From JAJRVM01 sp041752115 (GTDB taxonomy: Bacteria; Planctomycetota; Planctomycetia; Pirellulales; Pirellulaceae): a stretch of 64,000 nucleotides of DNA. Where the stretch lies: the NCBI GenBank assembly GCA_041752115.1, contig JBGSHS010000176.1, positions 18,933 to 82,932 of the forward strand. Reading direction: 5' to 3'. The notes beneath the pieces are model-generated. The model was not told where the DNA came from. It searched no databases and worked only from the letters and a program-made list of their open reading frames with translations. The position numbers and the translations under genes were made by a program. This document shows positions 28,210 to 38,293 of this stretch, piece after piece. The first letter of the stretch is position 1, and every line of letters starts with the position of its first letter.

Positions 28210-29994
28210 TCACTGATAGTGGATCGACAGCGCAAGCGGTTCGCCGGCCAAATCCACCGTCCACATCGCGTACTCGTTGCCGAAAATCTGCACGGCGTTG
28301 TACTCGCGGCGTTGGGAATCCACTGAGATCTCCGCTCTGCGGCCGTGGTAGTACCGCGGAGCGATGAGCGTGAGACGCTTCAGCTCGACGGCGCCAACAA
28401 GGTTGTAACGCATTGTTGCCGTCTGCTCATTCCATTGGATATCCGTCATCGAGACTCGTTCGCGGGCACGCCAAAAGTCGTTCATGGCGTTCGTCCCGAT
28501 CAATCCCACGCCGCAGCTCCTGGCATAGTTAATGGTCTGGCGAAAATGCGTATCGGTGGTGTTCAACGCTCGCTGGAGCTGTCTGGCCGATAGATAGTGC
28601 GGATGCCAGCAATAGCTGTACACCGTGTGATACTTCTCCACAGCAAGATCGATCGCCCGCTTGCTGAGCTGGAACGACTGCTCTTCGTCCAGACCGAGCC
28701 CCACAAGCTCCAGCGGCTTACCACCTTCCTTGTACACGAGCGTCGTCCCATCTGGCTTCCAGAAGTCGAGGTTGTCCATCCCATAGATCGGGATCTCGAG
28801 GAAATCGAGCCGCCGCCAAGACTGCTCGTCGATCACGTGGTAGGGCAACCCCGTCCCGACCCAGTAGCCCGGCTTCACCGGCTTCGTTTCCCACATCTTG
28901 ATCCCCAGGATCGACTCATACTGCAGTCCGGCTCGTTCCGACCATGCCGGCAGCTGGGCGCACGTTTCCCAGCGACAACAATGGGGCCGCATGCCGATAA
29001 TGTTGCCGCCGGTATCAGCCACCACTTTCTTCAACTGGGCCTCCAGCTCCTCGCCAGTAAACGGCTGGCCGCTCATGTAGTCGACATGGAACGCCAGCTC
29101 AATCCCCCCCTGCGAAAGCAGCACGAACTGTTCCGCGGTAATTGGCTGTGAAGACGCCGTAAGATAGATCGTGTACGGAGCTCCAACTTCCTGCACCAGA
29201 TCCATCGTGGCTTTCATCTGCTCAAAGGTGGCCCAATCCTGATCGCCCGAAGCAATCAACATGGCCATGTGTTGCGATGGAAAGTACCATTTCCGGTTCA
29301 TTGGCACATCAAGCGAATCCAGCAACTCGCCGACAATCAAGCGGCGTAGCAGATCCACCTGCGGTACCTCGCCCAGATCATAATCGACATTCGTGGCAGC
29401 GCTGGCGGCGCCTACATCCTCCGATTTCGGCTGGAGAACCGTCAACATCGTCGTCGGCAGGTCGAACGCCACGACCAGCGCCGTGCCCTGACCTCGTCTT
29501 ACTCGAACGAGTCCAGCGTACCGCTCGTCCGGGCTTAGGGAGGCGAGCGCTTCGCCACCTTCATAGTGAATCGACTCGCCGAACAACTGCAGACGCCCTT
29601 CGTGGGAAATCCGCGCGCCGGCGTCTGCGCCGACAGTCACATACCCATCCTGGTGACCTCCGACGCGTTTCAAACCAAGCGATGCGGCCAATCGCTCGCC
29701 AGGTCGGAGCGTCAGGACAACTCCGCCGGCTTGAACATAGCTTTCGATTTCCGCGGCCGCGTCCTCAAACCCCTCGCCAATCACCAGGCCTCGCAGCCCC
29801 GACTGGTGCAAGCCATGAAGCTCGTGAATTCTCGTGTAGGGGATTCCCTCATCCCGGAGAATCTCCTCCAGCAGCAGATCCCTTGATCCTTCCCGATAGC
29901 ACAAACCAATGACTTGGCCGGACGGTTGACCATCTGCCATGACCAACGGACACATGCTGACGACAACACCCCAGACGATGGCAGCAGTTCTCAT
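28210..29994 (-). CDS. secreted protein with GATase-like and polysaccharide-deacetylase-like domains
   Basis: The 594-residue product has a signal peptide (residues 1-20) and ATG 29994 behind GAGG. Residues about 27-200 resemble a class I glutamine-amidotransferase-like fold (GLVIGEGFEDAAAEIESYVQ, AGGVVLTLRPGERLA), as found beside glycoside hydrolases. Residues about 240-500 resemble a NodB-like polysaccharide deacetylase barrel: HMAMLIASGDQD at the first strand, then ELAFHVDYMS, GMRPHCCRW and YSYCWHPHYLSA. The Asp and His residues in these places fit metal binding, but I cannot confirm the full set. Likely a secreted carbohydrate-active or carbohydrate-binding enzyme; substrate unknown. Confidence 0.75.
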   Translation of the reverse strand: MRTAAIVWGVVVSMCPLVMADGQPSGQVIGLCYREGSRDLLLEEILRDEGIPYTRIHELHGLHQSGLRGLVIGEGFEDAAAEIESYVQAGGVVLTLRPGERLAASLGLKRVGGHQDGYVTVGADAGARISHEGRLQLFGESIHYEGGEALASLSPDERYAGLVRVRRGQGTALVVAFDLPTTMLTVLQPKSEDVGAASAATNVDYDLGEVPQVDLLRRLIVGELLDSLDVPMNRKWYFPSQHMAMLIASGDQDWATFEQMKATMDLVQEVGAPYTIYLTASSQPITAEQFVLLSQGGIELAFHVDYMSGQPFTGEELEAQLKKVVADTGGNIIGMRPHCCRWETCAQLPAWSERAGLQYESILGIKMWETKPVKPGYWVGTGLPYHVIDEQSWRRLDFLEIPIYGMDNLDFWKPDGTTLVYKEGGKPLELVGLGLDEEQSFQLSKRAIDLAVEKYHTVYSYCWHPHYLSARQLQRALNTTDTHFRQTINYARSCGVGLIGTNAMNDFWRARERVSMTDIQWNEQTATMRYNLVGAVELKRLTLIAPRYYHGRRAEISVDSQRREYNAVQIFGNEYAMWTVDLAGEPLALSIHYQ

Positions 29995-30413
29995 GATTCG
30001 CCTCTGTTCACCTCAGTTTCGGTGACTTCGCTTTGCAGCCAGCCCAGCCTTCGTTGACTTCGCTCGCTGCCAGTGAGTCAATGCAGTTACCGCGTGAGCC
30101 ACGCGGATTCAATGTCCCGTGTCGGGAAGCCCCGTGTCGGGAAGCCCCGGTTGGAGTTTTCCCCACCAACTGGCAGCACGATTGTACACCGACCCATCGG
30201 CTCCGGCGACGGCCGTTCCCTGAGGCCGGACAAGCGATGCCTCCTGTTCCCGAATCGGTGCCCGATTCGACCGTCTGCCATGTCCCTCGCAGATGCGGAT
30301 CGGAGTACAATGACCGCTGCGGACACGCCCCCCGGTTCGTGCGTCGGTCGCACGGAGCATACGGGCATCCGCGTGGTCTCGCTATAGTCCTTCTGCCTAG
30401 GGGAGCGATAACG
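29995..30413. promoter_or_regulatory. divergent intergenic region with a short tandem repeat
   Basis: This 419-base region lies between the leftward deacetylase-like gene and the rightward oxidoreductase gene and should contain both promoters. It includes a perfect tandem of CCGTGTCGGGAAGCC (two copies, 30118-30147). No gene is seen; open frames on both strands lack coding character. Confidence 0.5.
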
Positions 30414-31772
30414 ATGAGTGAGCGGATCAATCGGCGTGACTGCCTGCGATTGGGAGCTTCTGGAGTGCTGGCCGGCGCCATGGTCGGCTTCCACACCGCC
30501 AGTTCGGCGGCCGACGATGACGCTGCCCCGACCGCGCGCATCGGATTCGTGGGGCTCGGCGGACGAGGCCAATGGCTGCTCGACTGCCTGGTCACCCATT
30601 TCGCTCACGTCCAGATCCCGGCCGTCTGTGACCTGATTTCCGATCGCGTCGGAGCGGGTGTGGAGATCGTCAAACGCACCGGACGTCCCGCGCCGATCGG
30701 CTATTGCGGAGGGGAGCATGAGTACCGAAACATGCTCCAACGCGATGATCTCGATGCCGTCATCGTGGCCACTGGAGTCCAGGTGATGGCTGGAATCGCC
30801 TGCGACGTCATGAAGGCGGAAAAACACGCCGCCGCCGAAGTGACCGGTGCCTACTCGATGGAAGACTGCTGGGCGATCGTCGAGGCCAAAGAGCAATCGG
30901 GCAAGCATTACATGCTGCTCGAACAGTGCTGCTACGATGACCTGAATCTGATGATCCTCAACATGGTCCGGCGCGGCGTTTTCGGCGAGCCATATTATGG
31001 CGAGTGCAGCTACATTCACGACCTGAAAGACGATGACAAGAACCAGACGTTCTTCGTCACCCCTGATGGGGAGCAGACCTGGCGAACGCGCCTCATGACG
31101 GAAGGACACGGGAGCTCGTATGGGCCACACGGCCTGACGTCGGTGGCCAAATGGATGGATATCAACGAAGGTGATCGTTTCGACTACTGCACAGCGATGA
31201 TGAGCGACCCTCGTGAGTTGCACGGACAGCTGGTCGAACAATACGGCGCCGACAGTGCACCGGCCCGATTCGCCGTGCAGACCGGCGACTTCGTCTCGAC
31301 GCTGATCCGCACCGTGAAAGGCCGCGTGATACGGCTCGACTATTCGATCACGGCCACCCGTCCCTATTCCCGCTACTATCTCCTGCAGGGAACCCAGGGC
31401 TGCCTCGACGATCGCTATGGCTGCTACATCCGCGGCGACGGCCCCATGCACACCTGGCAGCCCATCGATGAGTACAAGAAGCGTTACCGGCACCCCTGGT
31501 GGACGCAGGACGGCGACGACGCCTCCAAGGTGGGTGGACATGGTGGCATGGACTACTTCTGCCTCCGCGAGTTCGTTCGCCTGATCACCGATCACCATGC
31601 CCCCTGGGTCGACTGCTATGACGCGGCAGCTTACAACGCCATCAATCACTGTTCGCAACTGTCCATCGACCGGAAAGGTGCGGGTGTGGAGATCCCCGAT
31701 TTCACCAAAGGCCGCTGGAAGACCCCTGGATGGCGCCGCGGTCCGCAGGACCCGATGTTCGGAATCGTGTAA
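30414..31772 (+). CDS. Tat-exported Gfo/Idh/MocA-family oxidoreductase (GH109-like)
   Basis: From ATG 30414 (AGGGGAG eight bases upstream) the product is 452 residues. A twin-arginine signal (NRRDCLRLGASGVLAGAM) opens it. A Rossmann nucleotide site follows (RIGFVGLGGRGQW, about residue 45), then DAVIVATGVQVMAG, and a long alpha/beta domain with YGECSYIHDL and GHGSSYGPHGLTSVAKWM. That block is typical of NAD-dependent Gfo/Idh/MocA proteins related to GH109 alpha-N-acetylgalactosaminidases. The cofactor is presumably carried bound through Tat export. Expected to act on exported sugars or glycans; exact substrate unknown. Confidence 0.9.
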   Translation: MSERINRRDCLRLGASGVLAGAMVGFHTASSAADDDAAPTARIGFVGLGGRGQWLLDCLVTHFAHVQIPAVCDLISDRVGAGVEIVKRTGRPAPIGYCGGEHEYRNMLQRDDLDAVIVATGVQVMAGIACDVMKAEKHAAAEVTGAYSMEDCWAIVEAKEQSGKHYMLLEQCCYDDLNLMILNMVRRGVFGEPYYGECSYIHDLKDDDKNQTFFVTPDGEQTWRTRLMTEGHGSSYGPHGLTSVAKWMDINEGDRFDYCTAMMSDPRELHGQLVEQYGADSAPARFAVQTGDFVSTLIRTVKGRVIRLDYSITATRPYSRYYLLQGTQGCLDDRYGCYIRGDGPMHTWQPIDEYKKRYRHPWWTQDGDDASKVGGHGGMDYFCLREFVRLITDHHAPWVDCYDAAAYNAINHCSQLSIDRKGAGVEIPDFTKGRWKTPGWRRGPQDPMFGIV

Positions 31773-32150
31773 GGCGCATGAGAAGAGCCTTTGGCCATTT
31801 CGCCATAACTATCGGGCCATTCTGCCGTAGCCACGCTCGCGTAGAGCGTGGGAACCCGGCCAACTGCCGAAGCGATTCCTGCCGCGTTCCTTGGACATGG
31901 GACATTCCTGGTTCGATATTCTGCGGGTCAGCTGTGCGCAGCCGCGCACCGTCGTCCGCGGGTCGCCGGCGCCGGGAGCGATTTTCATGGTGGAGGCCGC
32001 TGGCCTGAGGCCTCCACCGCAGAATATCCAATGTCCAACCGCAGAATGTCGAAGGAAGAGAAGCCGACCCGACGCCTCACCCCCAGGTCTTTCGGACTTG
32101 ACGCGAGGACAGGCATTGTCGTCTGTGCCGCAACTGGCCGGCTGGAGAAA
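31773..32150. repeat. intergenic repeats: hairpin repeat and CCGCAGAA / TTCTGCGG element
   Basis: The gap between convergent genes holds CCACGCTCGCGTAGAGCGTGG (a hairpin repeat, about 31830-31850, also at 46686 and 59131) and the dispersed element: GACATTCCTGGTTCGATATT at 31901, then CCGCAGAATATCCAATGTCC at 32018. No gene seen. Confidence 0.6.
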
Positions 32151-34274
32151 TCACCTGCCATAGACTTCCACGAAGTCGATTTCGCAGGTCCCCACGGCCC
32201 CAGCAACCTGGTAGTCCTGAGGTTCGCCATTGAACGGGACCTTACCGACCAGCAGTTGCAGTGCAGGCTGCGAGAAGGGCCCCGCTTCGTCGAACGTCCA
32301 GAGCCGCTCGTAGACTTCTCCATCCTCGCTCCGTTCAACGACGCCATACGATCCTTGCCACCGCGCGCGCAGCCAGACCCAACGAGTCGCGTCGTAGTTG
32401 CCGCCACAGATCTGAGTTCCCGAAATATCGCTTTGAAGGCGGCTGTCGCTCCGGGTTCCCAGGCGCACACTGCCCCCAGTCCACTGCAACATCGCCCCCG
32501 GCCCCCACGACTGGCCGCCGTCGCTATCCTGTCGCACCTTGACGACGAACCCGCTCGCCGCAGTCGCCAACGGAATGCGCAGGAAGGCGTACGTATTGCC
32601 GTGGGCTTGAATCTGCAGCAGCCCGTCACGGACGGCCAGAGCATCCGGGTTCTGCGCCGATACCACGAGTTCACCTGGCGGCATCTCCGAGAAGTCGGCG
32701 ACGAAGATCGGCTGGCCCCACTTCGGCCCGGTGGCCAGCGCGTCACGATCCGCTTTCGCTGCAGCGACCTTCTGAGCCACCAGCGTCTGTCGAGCGTCCG
32801 TTTCCTGCTCTACGGCGCTGCGTAGTCCGGGCGTCAGTTTCGCTCGATACTCTTCGTTAAGTGCCTTCAGGTACTCCGGCCTGTCGAGCCAGCCTACCAG
32901 GGTATGGAACCGCGCATTGGCTCGCACGATGTCGCGAGCCAGTTCTGGCGTGACCCCCATTGCCCCATTGTTGCACAGCACACCGATCGAGTTGCTGATG
33001 TTATAGCCCGACACAAAATACCGCAGATAGTCGAAGCTGCTGTACGCCTTCTCGCAGCTCTCACCCCGCAGAATGAAGTCGACATAGGCGTCAGCTTGAG
33101 GAAGATAACAGCGACCGGATCCCAGAGCCCATGTCGAATGCCACTCCAGAATACCCTGCTCGCCTACGATGCTCCGCGCCCCACGAGCGAGGGCGTAAAG
33201 CGCGGCGGGGTTCTCGATATACTGCCCATCGAAATACAGCCCGTCCGGCTTGTACTGAGTCATGACCTTGCGAATTTCGGGCAAGAACAGCCCCATGTTC
33301 TCGCCGGTCGGTGTGCCGGGTGGCCACCCCTTGAAGTTCTCAAACGTGTTGAAGGCCTGCGGTTCCAGCGCGGTGTTCTTCAGGAAATAATACGGACTGG
33401 TGTAGACGATGAAGCGCATCTTGGCATCATGAACCGTCGCACGCACTCGCTCGAATTCTTCCACGCCCAAACGCGGCACGAAGGCCAGGTTCCAGTCCTT
33501 CCAGAGCAGCAATTCGGACTGCAACAACACGATATTGCCGTAACGGCTCCACCGTTGCAGTTCCCTATCCGATGGGTATGCCTGCTGGTTCGACCAATGC
33601 CATACGACGTTGTCCTTGATCGACCGGTCCCAATCGTACGGCTTGGGCGGACATACTCCCACCCACAACACCGCGTCTCGGGGAAGATCGTATCGTGCCA
33701 CACTCCGCGCAAACGGGTCGAAGTGATCGGCGATGTCTTGCTGTGAGCAGAACAATCCAAACGCGCCCCATTCGTCAGCCATCAGGTGGTTCGCCTCGTG
33801 CGATCCATACCAGGCGATGTCGATCGCCCGGTCGACCGACACGGCCAGCGGTTCGTGCACATGCAGCATGAACAGCGAGTCGCCATTGACGCGGATGGTG
33901 ATGGCCGGCTGAGCGAAAGTGATGCGAGCCAGACCTGGCCCAGCGTGCGTCACCTTGGCCCCTTCCAAAGCCCGCCCCAAACGCAGCACCGCCAGCGTCC
34001 GCTCGTGCCCGATGCGTTGGCCAAAGCGGATGTCGCCCGTTACCAGATCCGCTTCGATATCCGCCCCAGTCGTCCGAGCCCGGAGATTGCCTTCCTTCAA
34101 CTGAGTCGACTCCACGACCATTCCCATCTGAGCATCCGGAAAGAGCGTCGGATCCATCAGCTCCTGAAACGTCGGAGCAAGTGGACGCTCGGGCGTCGGC
34201 ATCTCGGCGCCGCCAACAGGGGACAGAAACACCGTCACCATCACGATACCATACCAGCCAGTTTGCCTGCTCAT
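32151..34274 (-). CDS. secreted TIM-barrel hydrolase-like protein with a C-terminal beta-sandwich
   Basis: The 707-residue product has a signal peptide (to about residue 23). Residues about 230-480 look like a (beta/alpha)8 barrel of the glycoside-hydrolase kind: MRFIVYTSPYYFLK, YKPDGLYFDGQY and GEQGILEWHSTWA follow the strand-loop pattern, with Asp and Glu at strand ends as candidate catalytic residues. The last 180 residues (YAFLRIPLAT, GGQSWGPGAMLQWTGG, WVWLRARWQG) resemble a concanavalin-like LamG or keto-disaccharide-hydrolase sandwich. I cannot name the family. Probably degrades or binds an external polysaccharide. Confidence 0.7.
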   Translation of the reverse strand: MSRQTGWYGIVMVTVFLSPVGGAEMPTPERPLAPTFQELMDPTLFPDAQMGMVVESTQLKEGNLRARTTGADIEADLVTGDIRFGQRIGHERTLAVLRLGRALEGAKVTHAGPGLARITFAQPAITIRVNGDSLFMLHVHEPLAVSVDRAIDIAWYGSHEANHLMADEWGAFGLFCSQQDIADHFDPFARSVARYDLPRDAVLWVGVCPPKPYDWDRSIKDNVVWHWSNQQAYPSDRELQRWSRYGNIVLLQSELLLWKDWNLAFVPRLGVEEFERVRATVHDAKMRFIVYTSPYYFLKNTALEPQAFNTFENFKGWPPGTPTGENMGLFLPEIRKVMTQYKPDGLYFDGQYIENPAALYALARGARSIVGEQGILEWHSTWALGSGRCYLPQADAYVDFILRGESCEKAYSSFDYLRYFVSGYNISNSIGVLCNNGAMGVTPELARDIVRANARFHTLVGWLDRPEYLKALNEEYRAKLTPGLRSAVEQETDARQTLVAQKVAAAKADRDALATGPKWGQPIFVADFSEMPPGELVVSAQNPDALAVRDGLLQIQAHGNTYAFLRIPLATAASGFVVKVRQDSDGGQSWGPGAMLQWTGGSVRLGTRSDSRLQSDISGTQICGGNYDATRWVWLRARWQGSYGVVERSEDGEVYERLWTFDEAGPFSQPALQLLVGKVPFNGEPQDYQVAGAVGTCEIDFVEVYGR

Positions 34275-34454
34275 GGTGCTGCTCTTCGTCTCTTCTTCCT
34301 TAGCTGCGCTCGCGGGAATTGGCCACGACCGTTCCGTCCATTCACATGGTGCGGGTGGTTGACGGGCTCCTCTTAGACAGCAGATTCCCCAATGATCACC
34401 CGGGCCATTTCTCCCGGCTTTTCACCTTCCCATATCCGACGTGGAGCCTTCCGG

Positions 34455-36740
34455 CTATTCAACTTCCACGAAAACGCCCTCGCCCGAGGAGAGTGAGAGA
34501 TGATACCGTCCGTCGGAGTCTCTCTGCAGCTCAGTACGCTGGCCGCGCGGCCAGGCAGTGACCTTCGAACCTGCCAGATCCAGAGAGACATCGACGGTCT
34601 TGACCGCCTCCAGCTCACTCATGTTGACCAGCGTGAACGCCGTGGCGGATTCGTCCTTCTTGGCAAAGCAGCCGACGAGCAAGGGATCGTCGCAGTGAAT
34701 CTGGCGGATAGTCGGAAATTCCTGGACGGGGTTGCTGAACTTCAGGTAGGGTGTTTGGTCCGAGCAGTTGTGGGCATAAGCGCCGATGTTCTTGTACTGG
34801 ACGAAGGCATCGGAGACTCCGCGGATCTCTTGGAACACCGCAGCCACGTCGTACCAGGCATTCGTTCGATTCCCATCGACGGCGATGAGCGACGGAAACT
34901 CAACTTCCTGCCCCGCGTACGTCCAGCAGAGCAGGCCCTTACAGCCAAAGGAGAGCAGGCAGTACGATTGCCAGCGAAACTCCGATTCTGTCGGCGTCCG
35001 CTTACTGGGGACCCAGGCGAAGGTCTGGATGCAGCACCAGAAGTCTTTCTTGTGGTCCCTTGCCGACGCAGCGATCACGTTGATCGACTCGCAATAGTCC
35101 GAGTACGTCGTTCGCTTGCCGTTGCTCCAGTCGAGCGGATAGATGTCGGTGCAGATGTAGGGAACCTGGAACTTCTCGCAGAACGCATCGCAGTACTTTC
35201 TGTACAAGTCCGGGTCGGCATCGTAGTACTCGATCGCCGCCGCAGACGCTCCGTACTTCAACTGCGCTGCGTTGGCGTACATGGGGAGCAGGTTGATATA
35301 AGGCAGTTTGCCGTCCGTCTCTGCGTAATACGTGTTGCAGATCGTGGCCAGCTCGTCGTACTGGTCGGTTCCCGGCTCGTCAGTGACATACGTACCGGCA
35401 AAGCAGGGATGATCGAAATACTCGGCCGTCGACACAGCAGGGTCCATGTAGGCTCCGTCGCCAAGGACCAATTCCACACCGTAGCGATCGCAGTCCTGGA
35501 GCAGCGTGTCCCTGTGCTTCGAACCGGCCAGAGCACCATGGGCAATGATCCAGTCGAACCCACCGGAGCTGTAGATTTTCAGGAAGTCGGGTCCGATCAC
35601 CTCCGGACTCGGATTGACCCACGCCCCCGTGCGGATCCGGTCGCGCGTGAAGTGTTCATTTGCATAGGGCGATTCAATCGCCGTTCCCAGCGCGGTTTGA
35701 ACTGCCTTCGACAGTAACAGCGCGGCCGCCGCGCGAGTCGACGGCTTGTCTTCCTTTGTCAGGTCAATCTCGTAACCGCCCAGCAATTCTACGGCATCGC
35801 TCCAAACCCGATCCGACAGCTGATCGCCGGGACGGAATCTCCCGCCTTCACCTCCATCCAGCAACTGCCGCGCCACGGCGTAACGAATCGCCCATTGGAC
35901 CTGCGACGGCAGCCCCGTCACATCAACCAATGATACGCTCTCGTTGGACAGACGGTATTCCCCCGCCTCTCTGGCGATGAAACGAGTGAAACCACAGCGA
36001 TTCGTCTGGCAGACAGGAACAATCGACTCCGCGCCTCCCGCGCCTCTGGTACGGAATCGAACGACAGTCGTTTCACACGGATGGTCGACCACCGCCGACG
36101 GGAGCATGAAATCGCCTTGCTCAAACCCATCAGACAGGCAACCGCCCGGCACCAGCACGCGTTGGAGCGGCCCTGCGAAGTACGTCGGTTCGGAATAGTC
36201 CGGAGCATCAACCGCATCGTCGAGGAACCTTTGCGCCTCGGACTCCGTCGCAAAGAACCCCAGACGCGAGATCTGATAACTCGAACTCGTGTCGCTTGGG
36301 TTGGTCGGATCGAAACGGAACGATGTGATGGTGCCGGTCCAGTTTCCATGGCGGAACGTGCGCAGGTCGACAACGGCTTTCCGCCACGTGTTGTCGCCGA
36401 CAACGGCAAAGGGCGAGTAGCTCTCGTCGGACAGCACGGTTAGCCGATCGGTCGTAAAAAACAAACCCGCCTGAGTGATCGTCGTCTTGTACTTGTAGCG
36501 AACCGCGAAGTAGGGACGCTGATCAGCTGAGAACGCGTCCTCGGCACTCATGGGCACGGTGAGTATGAGATCAGTTCCGGTTGGAACGAGTCTCGTCAAA
36601 CCGACTTCATGGTGAAGTTGTCCCTGTTCCAGCGAAATCAACTCGGCGTCCGGTCCGTTATTGAAAACCCACACCGGCTCGCGAGCAACCGATGAACTGA
36701 CAGACACGAAGATGGCGACGAATACGAGCGATGCTCTCAT
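34455..36740 (-). CDS. secreted glycosidase-like protein with an SLH-like segment
   Basis: From ATG 36740 the product is 761 residues with a signal peptide (FVAIFVSVSSSVA); GTG 36773 is an alternative. The N-terminal 200 residues are beta-rich. Residues about 280-345 resemble an S-layer-homology repeat: WAIRYAVARQLLDGGEGGRF, RPGDQLSD, then STRAAAALLLSKAV. From about residue 390 a TIM barrel is suggested (GGFDWIIAHG, YGVELVLGDG, TYVTDEPGTD, PYICTDIYPLDW, WCCIQTFAWV, KGLLCWTY). The end is a beta domain (TAFTLVNMSE, VTAWPRGQR). TYVTDEPGTD and DIYPLDW recall DUF4434/beta-galactosidase-like barrels. Expected to be a secreted or surface carbohydrate hydrolase. Confidence 0.68.
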   Translation of the reverse strand: MRASLVFVAIFVSVSSSVAREPVWVFNNGPDAELISLEQGQLHHEVGLTRLVPTGTDLILTVPMSAEDAFSADQRPYFAVRYKYKTTITQAGLFFTTDRLTVLSDESYSPFAVVGDNTWRKAVVDLRTFRHGNWTGTITSFRFDPTNPSDTSSSYQISRLGFFATESEAQRFLDDAVDAPDYSEPTYFAGPLQRVLVPGGCLSDGFEQGDFMLPSAVVDHPCETTVVRFRTRGAGGAESIVPVCQTNRCGFTRFIAREAGEYRLSNESVSLVDVTGLPSQVQWAIRYAVARQLLDGGEGGRFRPGDQLSDRVWSDAVELLGGYEIDLTKEDKPSTRAAAALLLSKAVQTALGTAIESPYANEHFTRDRIRTGAWVNPSPEVIGPDFLKIYSSGGFDWIIAHGALAGSKHRDTLLQDCDRYGVELVLGDGAYMDPAVSTAEYFDHPCFAGTYVTDEPGTDQYDELATICNTYYAETDGKLPYINLLPMYANAAQLKYGASAAAIEYYDADPDLYRKYCDAFCEKFQVPYICTDIYPLDWSNGKRTTYSDYCESINVIAASARDHKKDFWCCIQTFAWVPSKRTPTESEFRWQSYCLLSFGCKGLLCWTYAGQEVEFPSLIAVDGNRTNAWYDVAAVFQEIRGVSDAFVQYKNIGAYAHNCSDQTPYLKFSNPVQEFPTIRQIHCDDPLLVGCFAKKDESATAFTLVNMSELEAVKTVDVSLDLAGSKVTAWPRGQRTELQRDSDGRYHLSLSSGEGVFVEVE

Positions 36741-36851
36741 GGGATCTGCAGGTCCTGTTATGGTCAGACTCACCGTCGGTATCCAGGCGCGACCACCCAG
36801 ACTCTCATGTTACGCCGACCACAGCGCGCGCACCACGGGAGAGCCTCGTAT

Positions 36852-37450
36852 TGTCTCCGTGGCAGCGGCGGTGGGCCTGCTGGTCAGCTCGCTGGCACGG
36901 CGTGTCAGACGCAACGGAATTCCGTTGCGAGGATGCAGAAGAGTTAGTCCTGGAGCCGGCATCGTTCGACGTGATCTGGAGCATCGAATGCACGGAGCAC
37001 TTGTACGACAAACCGGCTTTCTTTCGCCAAGCGGCTCAGTGGCTCAAGCCCGACGGTCGGATGGCCATCTGTGCCTGGTTGGCGGCTGAGCGTCTACAGA
37101 AGGTGGAACAGGTACAGCAAGTGGTCGACGTCTGCGAAGGCTTCTTGTGTCCTTCGTTGGGAAGTGCGATAGATTATCGCCACTGGATGGAAGAAGCGGG
37201 GATGGAGGTGCAGCAGACGCTCGACTGGACAGAGCGAGTGGCCCGGACCTGGGAGATTTGCATCAGGCGAGTGCAACGTACCGGCATGCGACGACTCGCT
37301 CGGTGGATCGACGCGAACACATTCCTGTTCCTCGATCGCTTTCACACCCTATTGGAGGCGTATCGGTGCGGCGCAATGCAATACGGGTGCCTGGTCGCTA
37401 GAAAGCCGCACGCGGCCCCAACACCCGCCGCCTCGGTTTCACTTGAGTGA
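36852..37450 (+). pseudogene. 5'-truncated SAM-dependent methyltransferase
   Basis: The frame ending at 37450 reads as the C-terminal two thirds of a cyclopropane-synthase/ubiquinone-type methyltransferase. It has VLSPWQRRWACWSARWHGVS (the usual TLSPxQ helix), ATEFRCEDAEEL (motif with the acidic loop), FDVIWSIECTEHLYDKPAFF (motif II) and LKPDGRMAICAWL (motif III). The SAM-binding motif I (GxGxG) that should precede it is absent in any frame upstream; instead there is the start region of the leftward hydrolase-like gene. No ribosome-binding site is present. I read it as a decayed gene whose 5' part was lost. Confidence 0.65.
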
Positions 37451-37747
37451 GAGTAGTCGTTCCATGACCCGGCGCTGCATACCGCCTGTTCAAGTCGTGA
37501 CGCACACTTACGTCGCCGACAATGCCGGAACGTGTCCGAGGCATAAAAGCACTTCGTCCGAAACCGCGGTGGTAAGATCACTCGAAAGCACCAGAGTGCG
37601 AACCAGCGGACAGAAGAAGAACGGACGACAGACATGCAGGAGCACGAAGCATCCTCCAACCCACCAGCGATCTCGCGCTCAGGATTCGGAGGACGCTTCG
37701 GCTCCCACACCTATTTCAGATATCCAGAATTGTCCGCGCGCTGCCGA

Positions 37748-38251
37748 CTATTCCAAGGCGAACTCGAAATCATTGGGCCCGCTCGCGCTGACGTCCGCGG
37801 CCAACCCAGACGTTTCCACCTTCGCGTATTTCTCTGGTACGTGATGTTTCATCTCACCGGGCTTTCCCATCCCCTTACCAGGACCGCCTCCGGTTGGGCC
37901 ACGCGGCGCCGACTGTCCGCCAGCGACCATTTGCGCCATTTCCTCAGCCGTGATCTGCGATTCCGGTCCCATGTTCTCAATTTTGGAAATCGTTACCTTG
38001 TATCTTCCCGGCATCGCTCCATCGCGAGTTTTCAGGGTGGTCAACGCGAAACGGCCATCTGTTCCGGTCAGCCCAGAAGCCGCGCGCCCCTCGCCTTCGG
38101 GGACGAACCCGACGGTCGCGCCTTCGACCGGTTTACCTTGATAGGTGACCAGTCCGGTGACTTCCGCGAGCCCTGAGAGGCCCTTTTCACCGCTACAACC
38201 GAGACAGACGCACAGCAAGAGTGAACTAACGAACGAAATCTCCCAGCGCAT
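37748..38251 (-). CDS. small lipoprotein, carboxypeptidase-regulatory-like domain
   Basis: The 167-residue product has a lipoprotein signal (LLLCVCLGC) and GGAG before ATG 38251. Residues about 30-90 match the carboxypeptidase-regulatory-like/transthyretin-like fold common in planctomycetes (VTGLVTYQGKPVEGATVGFV, TGTDGRFALTTL, MPGRYKVTISK). The tail is Gly/Pro-rich with a final beta segment. Such proteins usually sit just after a DUF1559 gene, as here. Role: cell-envelope lipoprotein; exact function unknown. Confidence 0.85.
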   Translation of the reverse strand: MRWEISFVSSLLLCVCLGCSGEKGLSGLAEVTGLVTYQGKPVEGATVGFVPEGEGRAASGLTGTDGRFALTTLKTRDGAMPGRYKVTISKIENMGPESQITAEEMAQMVAGGQSAPRGPTGGGPGKGMGKPGEMKHHVPEKYAKVETSGLAADVSASGPNDFEFALE

Positions 38252-38293
38252 TACGAGTCTCCAGATGGTCCACAGAATTTGATCGACCCATGA

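Noticed and set aside
30087..31658. A 523-residue minus-strand frame opposite the oxidoreductase gene
   Set aside because: The plus strand carries an unmistakable Tat signal and Rossmann motif; the minus frame is an antisense shadow caused by GC-rich codon use.
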